This document shows positions 18,269-26,799 of a stretch of 40,891 nucleotides of DNA, piece by piece. The DNA is taken from assembly GCA_030682135.1 (NCBI GenBank), contig JAUXQT010000093.1:1-40891 (forward strand), given 5' to 3'. Each line of letters begins with the position of its first letter. The stretch's first letter is position 1. The notes beneath the pieces are model-generated. The model saw only the letters and a list, made by a program, of their open reading frames with translations. It was not told the origin of the DNA and ran no database searches. Origin of the DNA: Nitrospirota bacterium. Lineage in GTDB: Bacteria; Nitrospirota; Nitrospiria; Nitrospirales; Nitrospiraceae. The translations under genes were made by a program, and so were the position numbers.

Positions 18269-18943
18269 TTATTTCCCGGTCTTTAGCGAAAGATGTCCGC
18301 GCCGATTCTGCTGGTAACAGGCCTCCGTATGTTCATTGCAGGAAGGCCGCTCTTTCCCATACGACACCACGGACAAACGATTGGCGCCGACCCCGAGTTC
18401 GACCAGATAGTTCCGCGCCGCTTTCGCCCGCTTCTCTCCGAGGACGAGGTTGTAGGCGGAGGTCCCGCGTTCGTCGCAATGTCCCTCGACCTTGATCTGC
18501 GCACTTGAGTTGGACTTCATCCATTCGGCATCGCGGCTCAGCGCTTGGCGCCCATCCTCGGAAATGGTCCAGCTATCGTAGGCGAAAAACACATCTCGCA
18601 AACCCGCTGCAGCCGACGCCGCCTGCTCGGCACGGATTTCATCCATTTGCCGCCCGGCGCTGCCGGAAGGATCGACTTTTGCCAACAACGTACCGCCACC
18701 GACTCGCTCTTCCGAAGGATTCTTGTTGATCCCCTGAAGCCCGCCGCCACCGGACTGCAAACTCGTATCCGGGAAGCTCCCGACGCCGGACTTCGGACTA
18801 TCGGCAGTTCCACCCTTCGCCATGCCTTGAGTGGCCTGGGAGTCGCCGCCCGATTGCACAGACTTCTTGGAACAGCCTGGCATCCCAATGAATGCCATAC
18901 TCGCCACCAACGTGATACCGTAGATACCTAATGTCTTCGTCAT
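18269..18943 (-). CDS. pal: Peptidoglycan-associated lipoprotein Pal
   Basis: The 224-residue precursor has a lipobox (MPGC), a Gly/Ser-rich linker and a C-terminal OmpA-like domain. The domain contains VFFAYDSWTIS, VEGHCDERGTSAYN and LGEKRAKAARNYLVELG, where the Asp and Arg bind diaminopimelate in peptidoglycan. Pal anchors the outer membrane to the wall and partners TolB. The ATG at 18943 has AGGAG 8 nt upstream and gives a proper signal sequence. It follows tolB by 81 nt. The linker is longer than in E. coli Pal. Confidence 0.93.
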   Translation of the reverse strand: MTKTLGIYGITLVASMAFIGMPGCSKKSVQSGGDSQATQGMAKGGTADSPKSGVGSFPDTSLQSGGGGLQGINKNPSEERVGGGTLLAKVDPSGSAGRQMDEIRAEQAASAAAGLRDVFFAYDSWTISEDGRQALSRDAEWMKSNSSAQIKVEGHCDERGTSAYNLVLGEKRAKAARNYLVELGVGANRLSVVSYGKERPSCNEHTEACYQQNRRGHLSLKTGK

Positions 18944-19024
18944 AGATCGCTCTCCTCTTTCTAAGTGAATCATCTCGATAGTTGGCCTGTAATCATTCTC
19001 GCTCGTACGGTCGTACGGTCATCC

Positions 19025-20365
19025 TCACGATGCCGGAGACCAGGAGGGCGCGCTATTGTGCGTCCCTTCAAAGGTCAGACGCTCGATATCCTTCCCGTCG
19101 GCATTGATCATATAAATATGGCTCTTGCCATCAGCCGTCGAACTGAACACTAGATGCCGACCATCCGGAGACCAGGAGGGGGAATCGTCGACGCCCGGCC
19201 CTGTCGTCAATTGCGTCCGCTTCTGTCCGTCTGGCGAAATGAGGCAGAGCTTATACTCCCGGCGAGCCCGGCAGACATAGGCAATCCAGTTGCCGCGCGG
19301 CGACCAGACCGGCGCTGCATTGTAGTCGCCTTCAAACGTCAGACGACGCACGTTCGAGCCGTCTGAGCCCATCAGAAACAACTGTGGCCCGCCCCCTCGA
19401 TCCGACACAAACACCAGCTCTCGCCCATTCGGAGACCAGGAGGGCGACAAGTCACCGGCCGGATTTGACGTCAGGCGTTGAATCGCTTTCGTCCTGGTAT
19501 CCAACCGATAGAGATCGGAATTGCCCTCGTGGCTGGAGGCAAACGCCAGGAAGTTTCCATCGGGAGACAACGCCGGCGTGATATTCAGCCCCCCGAGAGA
19601 AATCACGGTCCATCGCTTGCCCGTCGCCAACTCGATCATATCGATGTCCTGCGTATTCCGGTTGCGATAGGCCGTGAACACGAGAAACCGCCGATCCGGA
19701 GACCATCGCGGCATGAGATTCAGGAATCCGTCGGCCGTCAACTGGCGTGTATCATACCCATCATAATCCATCACGAATAACTCTCGGGCAGACCCATGTT
19801 CAGCCACATAGGCAATCTTCGTCCGCGCAATACCGGGCTCACCCGTGTAACGAAACACGAGTTCGTCGGCAAAGCGATGCGCCATCAGCCGCACCACAGA
19901 GGGGGATCCTGCATACCGCTTGCCCCCTACGACTTCGTCGCTGCCGCTGTCATAGACGAAACCTTCCATGTTTACGTCGGCGTCTTTGTCTGCCTCCTTC
20001 AGGCCCGCTTTTCCCCAGACCAACACCGAGACACCCTTCTCGGCTGCCTGTTTAAATACGGCCTTCGAACTGGCTTCCGTCCCGTTGCCGATATCAACCG
20101 TCTTAATCCCAAGACTGGGCAGGTCCAACAAATCAAAGACCAAGGAGCGTTTCACATCTTTTTTGAGGACTTCTTCAATCCGTCCCCCCAACCAATCGGG
20201 GCCGCCGGCATTGTGTATCCCCGCGACCGCCAGCGATATTTTCTGAAAGTCCGGGCGCGTGGCTTCCAGGAAGACATCTGCCGCGCCGGACTCCAGAATA
20301 CCGATCGCACCGGCCATCAGCAGAAGCCCGCCGACCAACGCACTGATCAATTTCATCTGTGTCAT
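19025..20365 (-). CDS. tolB: Tol-Pal system beta-propeller protein TolB
   Basis: This 446-residue periplasmic protein has a signal peptide, an N-terminal alpha/beta domain (FLEATRPDFQKISLAVAGI) and a six-bladed beta-propeller. Successive WSPDGR-type repeats are visible, for example PRWSPDRRFLVFTAY, PALSPDGNFLAFAS, PSWSPNGRELVFVSD and PSWSPDGRHLVFSS. TolB passes the TolA signal to Pal. Its ATG overlaps the stop of the tolA-like gene by 4 nt (ATGA). The run of near-identical codons for GGAGACCAGGAGGG on the plus strand is due to the propeller repeats. Confidence 0.95.
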   Translation of the reverse strand: MTQMKLISALVGGLLLMAGAIGILESGAADVFLEATRPDFQKISLAVAGIHNAGGPDWLGGRIEEVLKKDVKRSLVFDLLDLPSLGIKTVDIGNGTEASSKAVFKQAAEKGVSVLVWGKAGLKEADKDADVNMEGFVYDSGSDEVVGGKRYAGSPSVVRLMAHRFADELVFRYTGEPGIARTKIAYVAEHGSARELFVMDYDGYDTRQLTADGFLNLMPRWSPDRRFLVFTAYRNRNTQDIDMIELATGKRWTVISLGGLNITPALSPDGNFLAFASSHEGNSDLYRLDTRTKAIQRLTSNPAGDLSPSWSPNGRELVFVSDRGGGPQLFLMGSDGSNVRRLTFEGDYNAAPVWSPRGNWIAYVCRARREYKLCLISPDGQKRTQLTTGPGVDDSPSWSPDGRHLVFSSTADGKSHIYMINADGKDIERLTFEGTHNSAPSWSPAS

Positions 20366-21360
20366 CCGGCCGATTCTCCCACTCGAAAGACCATCTCGAT
20401 ATCCTTATAGCTGTCTGTCATATCGGCAGGAAAGGCCGGTACCATACGCGGCTTCAACACGGCCCGCTGGCCAGCCAGATCATAATAGGCATTCCCGGAC
20501 GACTGTTGCACGACCACGTCTTTGATCGTCCCATCCCGTTGCAGCCGAAACTTCACGATCATGGTATAGGTCTGGCCTGCCATATCGATCGGCGGCGGCT
20601 CCCAATGACTGCTGATGACAGCCTGCACGCGAGCCCAATAGGGATTCGACCCGGTCGTACCGGAAATCTTCAGCGCCATATCTGGAGTCTTCACCGACGA
20701 AACTTTTGCCTCTTGCTGAGGGGCCGGTTTCACTGGCGCCTCGCTCGGCTTCACCTCTTTCGGGATATCCAGCTTAGCCGCAGGCTGAAACTGCTTAATC
20801 TTTTTCAGCTCTTCTTCTAATTCACGATTCAAATCGTCGCTGACTGAAGACCGCTGCGAAGTCTTGGCGGCCGGGTCTGGCGCCACATCGGCAATACGTG
20901 GAACATCGAGGGACTTCACTTTCGCCGCCTGTTGGGATTGCGCTGCCATTTTTTTTGCAGGGCTCAAATCGCCGAACTTCGGTGCATCCGGCGGGAGCTG
21001 AAGATCCCGAAGCAGATCCCTCTTCACTTCGCCCTTAGGAGGCGCAACGGAAGGGGCTGCTCGGGCGGTCATCGTCTTCACCAATGGCGCAGGAACCGGC
21101 TTCGAATCTGCAGCTTTAACCGACTCAACCGGCTTCGACGGCTCGACCGGCCTCACAGGTACAGGCAAGCTGACCAGCGACACTTCCACCGACGTCAACG
21201 GGCGTTCACCCTGCTGTGGAAGTCTGAGCCCCGTGATCACAAGCAACAGCCCGACATGAAGGACGAGCGACAACGCCAGCGTTCGCTTGAGGCGAGCGCT
21301 CATACTGGATTCATCCTGATCGAACCACGGACTCGACTGGACCGACGTCTGGGACGTCAT
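20362..21360 (-). CDS. tolA: TolA/TonB-type energy-transducing protein
   Basis: The 332-residue protein has one N-terminal transmembrane helix (LALSLVLHVGLLLVITGL), a Pro/Lys/Ala-rich periplasmic stretch (about 60-230) and a C-terminal TonB-like domain (about 240-330: NPYWARVQAVISSHWEPPP, FRLQRDGTIKDVVVQQSSG). Position between tolR and tolB marks it as the TolA equivalent, transmitting proton-motive energy from TolQR to TolB-Pal, even though the C-terminal domain looks more TonB-like. Start at ATG 21360 gives the usual short cytoplasmic leader and leaves 28 nt to tolR; longer starts would run into tolR. Confidence 0.87.
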   Translation of the reverse strand: MTSQTSVQSSPWFDQDESSMSARLKRTLALSLVLHVGLLLVITGLRLPQQGERPLTSVEVSLVSLPVPVRPVEPSKPVESVKAADSKPVPAPLVKTMTARAAPSVAPPKGEVKRDLLRDLQLPPDAPKFGDLSPAKKMAAQSQQAAKVKSLDVPRIADVAPDPAAKTSQRSSVSDDLNRELEEELKKIKQFQPAAKLDIPKEVKPSEAPVKPAPQQEAKVSSVKTPDMALKISGTTGSNPYWARVQAVISSHWEPPPIDMAGQTYTMIVKFRLQRDGTIKDVVVQQSSGNAYYDLAGQRAVLKPRMVPAFPADMTDSYKDIEMVFRVGESAG

Positions 21361-21388
21361 AACAACCAGCCCCCTCACGCACGGTGCA

Positions 21389-21841
21389 TCAATTCTTTCG
21401 CGGCGGCAGACGCGGGACCTGCGGCGCGGCCACATGCTCTGGACCGGCCGGTTCCGTCACCATCCCGATCTTCTCGATTCCGGCTTTTTTCACGCCGTCC
21501 ATGACTTGGACGACGATACCATAGGGCACATCGCGATCCGCCCTGAGATAGAGCGACACATCGGGATGGTCCCGCTTCAGAAGTTTCAATTTCTGTTCCA
21601 GCTGGGCCACGCCGACCGGATCTTTGTCGAGATAGAGCCGCTGGTCTTTTTCGATCGTGAGCACCGTGCGCATTTCCGGCTTGATCGTATTCGTGGCAGA
21701 GGTCGGCAGCTTGATGTCCATCCCTCGATACAACATCGGCGCCGTGACCATGAAAATCACCAGCAGGACGAGGACCACGTCGACGAGAGGAATCACATTG
21801 ATTTCGGCCAGAAACCGGCGGTGCCGAGACTCAAGGGTCAT
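21389..21841 (-). CDS. tolR: TolR (ExbD-family) proton-channel subunit
   Basis: The 150-residue protein has the family signature INVIPLVDVVLVLLVIFMVTAP, with Asp21 in the single transmembrane helix as the expected proton carrier. A periplasmic dimer domain follows (VSLYLRADRDVPYGIVVQVMDGVKKAGI). It forms the motor with TolQ. Its ATG overlaps the tolQ stop by 4 nt. The C-terminus carries a short Pro/Arg-rich tail. Confidence 0.95.
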   Translation of the reverse strand: MTLESRHRRFLAEINVIPLVDVVLVLLVIFMVTAPMLYRGMDIKLPTSATNTIKPEMRTVLTIEKDQRLYLDKDPVGVAQLEQKLKLLKRDHPDVSLYLRADRDVPYGIVVQVMDGVKKAGIEKIGMVTEPAGPEHVAAPQVPRLPPRKN

Positions 21842-22542
21842 CCTTGAGCTCCGACGGGAGCAGGTTTCGGCTTAGATGCAGCAGTCGCGAGGGAGGCCAG
21901 AAGCTCGATGGTGACAGAATCCAACCGGAATGCCGTATTGCGAATCCTGATGAGAAAGTAGTTATAGGCGATGACGGCAGGAATGGCGGTGAACAGGCCG
22001 GCTGCCGTCGCAACAAGAGCCTCAGCCACGCCGGGAGCGACAGCAGAAATACTGGCGGTTCCTTGCGTGCCGATCTCACGAAACGCGTCGATGATTCCCA
22101 TCACGGTCCCCAGGAGTCCGACAAAGGGCGTAATATTTCCCGTCGTGGCAAGAAAGGGGAGATAGGTCTCAAGCCGCGAGAGCTGGCTTTGCCCGAGATG
22201 GGCAGCTGTCCGCTCGATCACATGCTGATCGACCGGTCCCGCGCTGGAGCCGTTCCGCCCCTCGGCTCGCCCAGACCCCGCACGCTCCATCACGCCTTCG
22301 AACACGGCGGCGCTGGGACTCCCCTCGATTCGCCGGACTTGCCGATACAACTCGTCGAGGTCGTGCGTTTTGGCTAAGAGCGCAAGAAACCGTCGATCCT
22401 CTCGATCGGCCACTCGGAAGGCTCGCCATTTGGAGAAAATTACGGCCCAGGAGATGACGGAGAATACGAACAGGAGCAAGAGGACGATTTTCGACACCGA
22501 ACCAAGCGAGCCGACCAGTCCGGATAGACCTGTCTGAAACAT
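21838..22542 (-). CDS. tolQ: TolQ (MotA/TolQ/ExbB-family) proton-channel subunit
   Basis: The 234-residue inner-membrane protein has three transmembrane segments: one near the N-terminus (about 16-36) and two at about 130-150 and 175-195 with GLLGTVMGIIDAF and VAEALVATAAGLFTAIPAVIAYN. With TolR it makes the proton-driven motor that energises TolA. It is the first protein gene after tRNA-Asp on the same strand, with 76 nt between, so the tol genes may use the tRNA promoter or one in that gap. Confidence 0.95.
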   Translation of the reverse strand: MFQTGLSGLVGSLGSVSKIVLLLLFVFSVISWAVIFSKWRAFRVADREDRRFLALLAKTHDLDELYRQVRRIEGSPSAAVFEGVMERAGSGRAEGRNGSSAGPVDQHVIERTAAHLGQSQLSRLETYLPFLATTGNITPFVGLLGTVMGIIDAFREIGTQGTASISAVAPGVAEALVATAAGLFTAIPAVIAYNYFLIRIRNTAFRLDSVTIELLASLATAASKPKPAPVGAQG

Positions 22543-22618
22543 GCAGCGATAACCTTTCCCGACTCTAGGAAGTACTCACCCTCCTGCCTACGAAGTCCAC
22601 ACACTCACCGGGGAAAAT

Positions 22619-22695
22619 TGGCGGGGCCGACGGGATTTGAACCCGCGACCTCCAGATTGACAATCTGGCGTCCTAACCAGCTGAACGACGGCCCC
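22619..22695 (-). tRNA. tRNA-Asp (anticodon GTC)
   Basis: Read on the minus strand this is a full cloverleaf: acceptor GGGGCCG pairs with CGGCCCC; the anticodon stem CCAGA/TCTGG encloses a loop with GTC; the T arm contains GGTTCAAATCC. The discriminator G (22622) and CCA (22621-22619) are encoded. GTC reads GAC and GAT. Confidence 0.96.
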
Positions 22696-22816
22696 TCGAA
22701 ACTCAACGTATAGCGGAAGATGTATTATGACAAGACGATATCTAGCGGTTGGTCCCGTCTGAAGTTCTTAATGCTTCGTATCGTATCTATCCTGTCCCCT
22801 TAACCCAGCAATTCCC

Positions 22817-22892
22817 TGGTAGGCGGAACAGGGATCGAACCTGCGACATCCACCGTGTAAAGGTGGCGCTCTGCCAACTGAGCTATCCGCCC
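22817..22892 (-). tRNA. tRNA-Val (anticodon TAC)
   Basis: The minus strand gives a 76-nt cloverleaf: acceptor GGGCGGA pairs with TCCGCCT (first pair G-T); D arm AGCTCAGTTGGCAGAGC; anticodon stem CCACC/GGTGG with loop containing TAC; T arm GGTTCGATCCC. Discriminator A and an encoded CCA end at 22817. It precedes tRNA-Asp by 121 nt on the same strand. Confidence 0.96.
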
Positions 22893-22916
22893 GATTTTCT
22901 TAACAAGCTGGGCGGG

Positions 22917-22945
22917 ATGCTACCAAGTCCACCTCCCCATGTCAA
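22917..22945 (-). promoter_or_regulatory. Sigma-70-type promoter for the tRNA genes
   Basis: On the minus strand TTGACA (22945-22940), a 17-nt spacer and TAGCAT (22922-22917) form a good promoter. It would start transcription near 22910, about 18 nt before tRNA-Val. It may also feed tRNA-Asp and the tol genes, as no terminator is evident between them. Confidence 0.7.
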
Positions 22946-23016
22946 CCGAATCTCGCACTCTTCTTGCATTTTTTAGCCATCACCCGCTCCGCACACATGA
23001 ATCGGGGCTTCTTCGG

Positions 23017-23952
23017 TTATTTTTTCTGTCCCGGCCGCCGGCCCGTCCGGGGAAAACAGGCGTCATGCACCCGCTTCAGACGTCCTCGCTCGACATGCGT
23101 ATAAATCTGCGTGGTCACAATGTTGGCATGACCGAGCATGACCTGCACAGAGCGAAGGTCGGCCCCGCCTTCGAGCAGATGCGTGGCAAACGAATGCCGC
23201 AACATGTGCGGTGAAATCACCTGTGTGATCCCTGCTCGCTGCGCACGCCCTCGCAGTAATTTCCAAAAGGCTTGCCGCGTCAGCGGACCGCCACGTCTCG
23301 AGATAAACAAATACCGCGATGTCCGTTGCTTCAGCAGCTCCGGCCGCGCGGCCCCCACATACTCCTGCAGCAGTTGCCTGGCCCCTTCTCCCATCGGCAC
23401 CAAGCGCTGCTTCGCCCCCTTGCCCGTGACCCGGAGATAGCCGACATCAAGATTCACCTGTGCGACTTCAGCCGTCACCAATTCAGACACACGCAGCCCC
23501 GTCGCGTAGAGCAACTCCACCATCGCACGATCACGTCGGTCTTCAAGCGTAGGGATTGCGACCAAATCCAATAACGCGGTGACATCCTGCTGCGACAATG
23601 TTTTGGGCAGTCGAATGCCGCGAGTGATCGCAGGCAGACTGATGGCAGGGCTGTCCTCAATCATTCGTTCCTGCATCAGGAACCGGAACCATCCGCGGAT
23701 TGCCGACAGACAGCGGACGGAGGAGGCGCGAGACAGCCGGGCCTCCTGTAACGAATGAAGAAATCCCGTCAACATCGCCGGCGTGAGCGGTTGAAGCACT
23801 GCGGCGCCGGTGCGATGCACATAGGCATGGAACTTACTCAGATCGCGTCGGTACGCTTCAATCGTGTTGACGGAGAGACCACCTTCCACTCGAAGGTGGC
23901 GCAAGTATCTCTCGACCAGCGGGTCCAACATCATCGGTTCGATGATAGCCAA
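23017..23952 (-). CDS. xerD: XerD-type tyrosine recombinase
   Basis: The 311-residue protein has the SAM-like N-terminal core-binding domain (VERYLRHLRVEGGLSVNTIEAY) and a C-terminal catalytic domain. The catalytic set is complete: Arg154 (ATGLRVSEL), Lys178 (TGKGAKQR), His249 and Arg252 (HMLRHSFATH), His275 (LGHANI) and Tyr284 (TQIYTHV). XerC/XerD resolve chromosome dimers at dif before division. Length and motifs favour the housekeeping XerD over a phage integrase, although it lies beside tRNA genes. Start is uncertain: TTG at 23952 or ATGs at 23934/23931. Confidence 0.9.
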   Translation of the reverse strand: MAIIEPMMLDPLVERYLRHLRVEGGLSVNTIEAYRRDLSKFHAYVHRTGAAVLQPLTPAMLTGFLHSLQEARLSRASSVRCLSAIRGWFRFLMQERMIEDSPAISLPAITRGIRLPKTLSQQDVTALLDLVAIPTLEDRRDRAMVELLYATGLRVSELVTAEVAQVNLDVGYLRVTGKGAKQRLVPMGEGARQLLQEYVGAARPELLKQRTSRYLFISRRGGPLTRQAFWKLLRGRAQRAGITQVISPHMLRHSFATHLLEGGADLRSVQVMLGHANIVTTQIYTHVERGRLKRVHDACFPRTGRRPGQKK

Positions 23953-23990
23953 TCACTCTCATGAACACAACGAGCCATACGGGACTTTCC

Positions 23991-24018
23991 TTGACACCCC
24001 CACAAGGTTTCCGATAGT
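23991..24018 (+). promoter_or_regulatory. Candidate promoter for the LpoA-like gene group
   Basis: TTGACA (23991-23996) followed after 16 nt by GATAGT (24013-24018) lies in the divergent gap between xerD and the next plus-strand gene. The -10 box matches the consensus at only four of six positions. Confidence 0.4.
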
Positions 24019-24061
24019 AGTCACCTGTGTGCCACAAGTCCGTTACCCCCTCTAGGAGCCC

Positions 24062-26041
24062 ATGGCCAGCCCGTTGATAGCGACGCCCCCACAACGCATC
24101 TCTCCCCTCTTGGCACACCAAGGCCTGACACTTGCCCTTGCCTGCGTCCTATTCTGGCCAATGGGGTTCGCACCCAGCCCTGCGGTCTATGCCCAAACGG
24201 GAACACCGGCCACGGCGAGCCATCCGACCCTGAACCAGGCGAAACGCCTGATCGATACAGAACGGGCGGAGGAAGCCATCACCCTCCTTCGTCGCTTCCT
24301 GACGACCTCTCCGAAACCAGACCTGCTCGACGATACATATCTCCTGCTCGGCGCAGCCCTCTACGGGTCGCAACAATATGGTGAGGCCCTCAAATACTTG
24401 CAGCAACTGCAGGCGGAGTTTCCTGAGTCCGAGGTCTCAGACCGCGGCAAGATCATGCAGGCCCGTACCCATGCGGCGATGGGCAACCTCGACCTGGCGC
24501 TCCCCATTCTGACCAGTCTCCGCACCCTCTCGAAAGATGACAGCACCAGACGCGAGGCCCTGCGCCTGAGTGGGGACTTCTACGCGCAAAAAAAAGACAC
24601 CATCCATGCCATCCAGGCCTGGCTCGATGAAATGGCGTTGGGCACCGAGGACCAAGCGGAAGACGCGAGGGCCCGTATCCGCGAGTTCGTCAACGAGACA
24701 TCGGACCGCAAACCTCTCGAACGAATCCGGGATACCTTCCCTCGCAGCTTTCCCGGCGACCTCGCGTCGCTCCGCCTCATCGACGTCTATGTCGGTCGAG
24801 GCGAAGAACACCAGGCCGTCCGGCAAATCCAGCAATTTCTCTCAAGCTTTCCGACACACCCGCAGGCGGCCGGCACCTCGGAGCTGCTCACGACACTCCA
24901 AGCCAAACTCATGTCTCATCAGTTCTTCATCGCCTCGGTGTTGCCGCTCTCGGGAAAACTCGCTCCCTTTGCCACCGAAACCCTCAACGGCATCCAGCTG
25001 GCCATGGAAGCACATAAAGACAAGGCCGGCGTCCCCTCGATTGGTCTCATTGTCAAGGACTCTGAATCCGATCGAGCATCATTTTTAGACGATTTCTCCG
25101 GACTCCTGAGCAACAATCGCCTTCTCGCCGTCATCGGCCCGCTCTTGTCCAAACATTTGCCGGTGATGGCTGAACTGGCCGGACGAGCCCACACCCCATT
25201 GATCACGCCAACCGCGACCGTCCCCAACGTCAGACGGCTCGGCTCCTATGTATTCAGCACCTCGCTCACGTATCAGCTCCAAGCCAAACGCATCGCGGCC
25301 TATGCCATCGGGGAACAGGGCTTCCGGCGGTTCTGCATCCTGCATCCCGATACGGCCTACGGCCGCGAATTAGCCAGACTGTTCGCCCAGGAAGTGCGCC
25401 AGCATGAAGGGGAAGTGATCGCTATCGAATCCTACAAAGAGGGCGAGGCCGACGTGAGTGCGCAGCTCAAGCACATGAAGGCCGAAGATCTCAAACGGTA
25501 TGGCTTATCCGTGCCGGTCGATCAGACCAAGCTGACCGGAAAACTGACCAAGATGGACAGGAAAATTCTCTACACGCCAGGCTTCGATGCGGTCTTTATT
25601 CCAGGCCGCGCAGCCGACGCCGGCCTCATCGCGGCCCAGCTCAATTTCCACGATATGAAAGTGCCCTTCTTGGGCACCAATGGATGGAACTCGCCGGACT
25701 TCGCCCGCACGGCCGATTCGTCGATCGACGGAGCCGTGTTCGTCGACGGCTTCTTTGTGGACAGCCCCAACTCCGGGGTGCAGGATTTTGTCGAGCGATA
25801 CAAGAAACGATTTCAAACCAGCCCAACCCTCTTCGCCGTCCAGGGCTACGATGCCGCAAAACTCGTGATCGATGCCATCCGAAAAGGCGCGACCTCCGGC
25901 GAAGCCGTGCGCGACCAGCTTCTGACCCAACCGGACCTCGCCTCCCTCACGGGGCCGGCGGCGTTCAGCCCGGACGGAACCTTGAATCGGCCGCTCTTCC
26001 TTATGCAGATCAAACGAGGCAAGTTTCATCAAGTCAACTGA
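24062..26041 (+). CDS. LpoA-like protein: TPR region plus periplasmic-binding-protein fold
   Basis: The 659-residue protein has a signal peptide (cleavage near AVYAQ, residue 45), TPR-like helices (about 55-260, e.g. AAQYGEALKY-type pairs and RTHAAMGNLDLALPIL), and a type-1 periplasmic-binding fold (about 275-659: VLPLSGKLAPFATETLNGIQLA, AVIGPLLSKHLPVMAELA, PLITPTAT, AVQGYDAAKLVIDAI). This is the architecture of LpoA, the outer-membrane activator of PBP1A, and of branched-chain amino-acid binding proteins. No lipobox is seen, unlike E. coli LpoA. AGGAG lies 3 nt before the ATG. It starts a plus-strand group with a site-2 protease and trpS. Confidence 0.8.
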   Translation: MASPLIATPPQRISPLLAHQGLTLALACVLFWPMGFAPSPAVYAQTGTPATASHPTLNQAKRLIDTERAEEAITLLRRFLTTSPKPDLLDDTYLLLGAALYGSQQYGEALKYLQQLQAEFPESEVSDRGKIMQARTHAAMGNLDLALPILTSLRTLSKDDSTRREALRLSGDFYAQKKDTIHAIQAWLDEMALGTEDQAEDARARIREFVNETSDRKPLERIRDTFPRSFPGDLASLRLIDVYVGRGEEHQAVRQIQQFLSSFPTHPQAAGTSELLTTLQAKLMSHQFFIASVLPLSGKLAPFATETLNGIQLAMEAHKDKAGVPSIGLIVKDSESDRASFLDDFSGLLSNNRLLAVIGPLLSKHLPVMAELAGRAHTPLITPTATVPNVRRLGSYVFSTSLTYQLQAKRIAAYAIGEQGFRRFCILHPDTAYGRELARLFAQEVRQHEGEVIAIESYKEGEADVSAQLKHMKAEDLKRYGLSVPVDQTKLTGKLTKMDRKILYTPGFDAVFIPGRAADAGLIAAQLNFHDMKVPFLGTNGWNSPDFARTADSSIDGAVFVDGFFVDSPNSGVQDFVERYKKRFQTSPTLFAVQGYDAAKLVIDAIRKGATSGEAVRDQLLTQPDLASLTGPAAFSPDGTLNRPLFLMQIKRGKFHQVN

Positions 26042-26055
26042 GAAGGGCCAGCCGG

Positions 26056-26799
26056 ATGAATTCACTGCCGCAGATTCTGCACACGCTCTCCTACATGGCG
26101 CTCCCGCTCCTCTTCGCCATGGTCTTGCACGAATATGCCCATGGGTGGGTCGCTGATCGATGCGGGGACTCGACCGCCAAACTCCAAGGCCGGCTCACCA
26201 TGAACCCGCTGGCACATATCGACCCATTCGGCACCATCATCCTGCCGCTGATCTGTCTGGTCTTGCCCGGAGGATTTTTTCTCGGCTGGGCCAAACCGGT
26301 CCCGATCGATCCTCGCAACTTGCACCGGCCACGCCGTGACATGGCTCTGGTCGCAGCAGCAGGACCGGCCATGAATCTCGCGCTGGCCATCGGAAGCGCC
26401 CTACTCTTCGCCATCCTCCTGTCGATCGAGCCCACAGTTGGAGACTACTGGTCCAAATCGGGAGAGACCGGCTCGCCGGACACCTGGCGCGGCAAACTGC
26501 TGCTGCCCATCGCCGTGATGGCGGTCTACTCCGTCTTGATTAACGTGCTCTTGATGCTCTTCAACTTGCTGCCGCTGCCGCCCCTGGATGGCGGAAGGAT
26601 TCTCACGAGCCTGCTCCCGCCCACTGCGGCGATGGCCCTTATGCGCGTGGAGCCCTACGGCATGTTCGTCCTGATGGGATTGATCATCTTGGATCCACAA
26701 ATCCACCTCATCCATACCGTCACCGGCACCTTGACCCACAGTCTGTCCAACACGATTCTCTCCACCGCCATCGGTCTCGGCACAGGAAATACACCATGA
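26056..26799 (+). CDS. Site-2 protease family (M50) membrane metalloprotease
   Basis: The 247-residue polytopic protein has the zinc-binding HEYAH in the first helix (His25, Glu26, His29) and the third ligand region PPLDGGR (Asp178). NPLAHIDPFGT and GWAKPVPIDPRNL are typical of the short YwhC/FrvX-adjacent M50B branch that lacks a PDZ domain. It probably cleaves membrane-embedded substrates, but the target is unknown. Start is the ATG at 26056, 14 nt after the previous stop. Its stop overlaps the ATG of trpS by 4 nt. Confidence 0.9.
   Translation: MNSLPQILHTLSYMALPLLFAMVLHEYAHGWVADRCGDSTAKLQGRLTMNPLAHIDPFGTIILPLICLVLPGGFFLGWAKPVPIDPRNLHRPRRDMALVAAAGPAMNLALAIGSALLFAILLSIEPTVGDYWSKSGETGSPDTWRGKLLLPIAVMAVYSVLINVLLMLFNLLPLPPLDGGRILTSLLPPTAAMALMRVEPYGMFVLMGLIILDPQIHLIHTVTGTLTHSLSNTILSTAIGLGTGNTP

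Noticed and set aside
23017..23952. Phage or island integrase at a tRNA site
   Set aside because: Length and motifs are those of housekeeping XerD, and no phage genes or attachment repeats are seen around the tRNAs.
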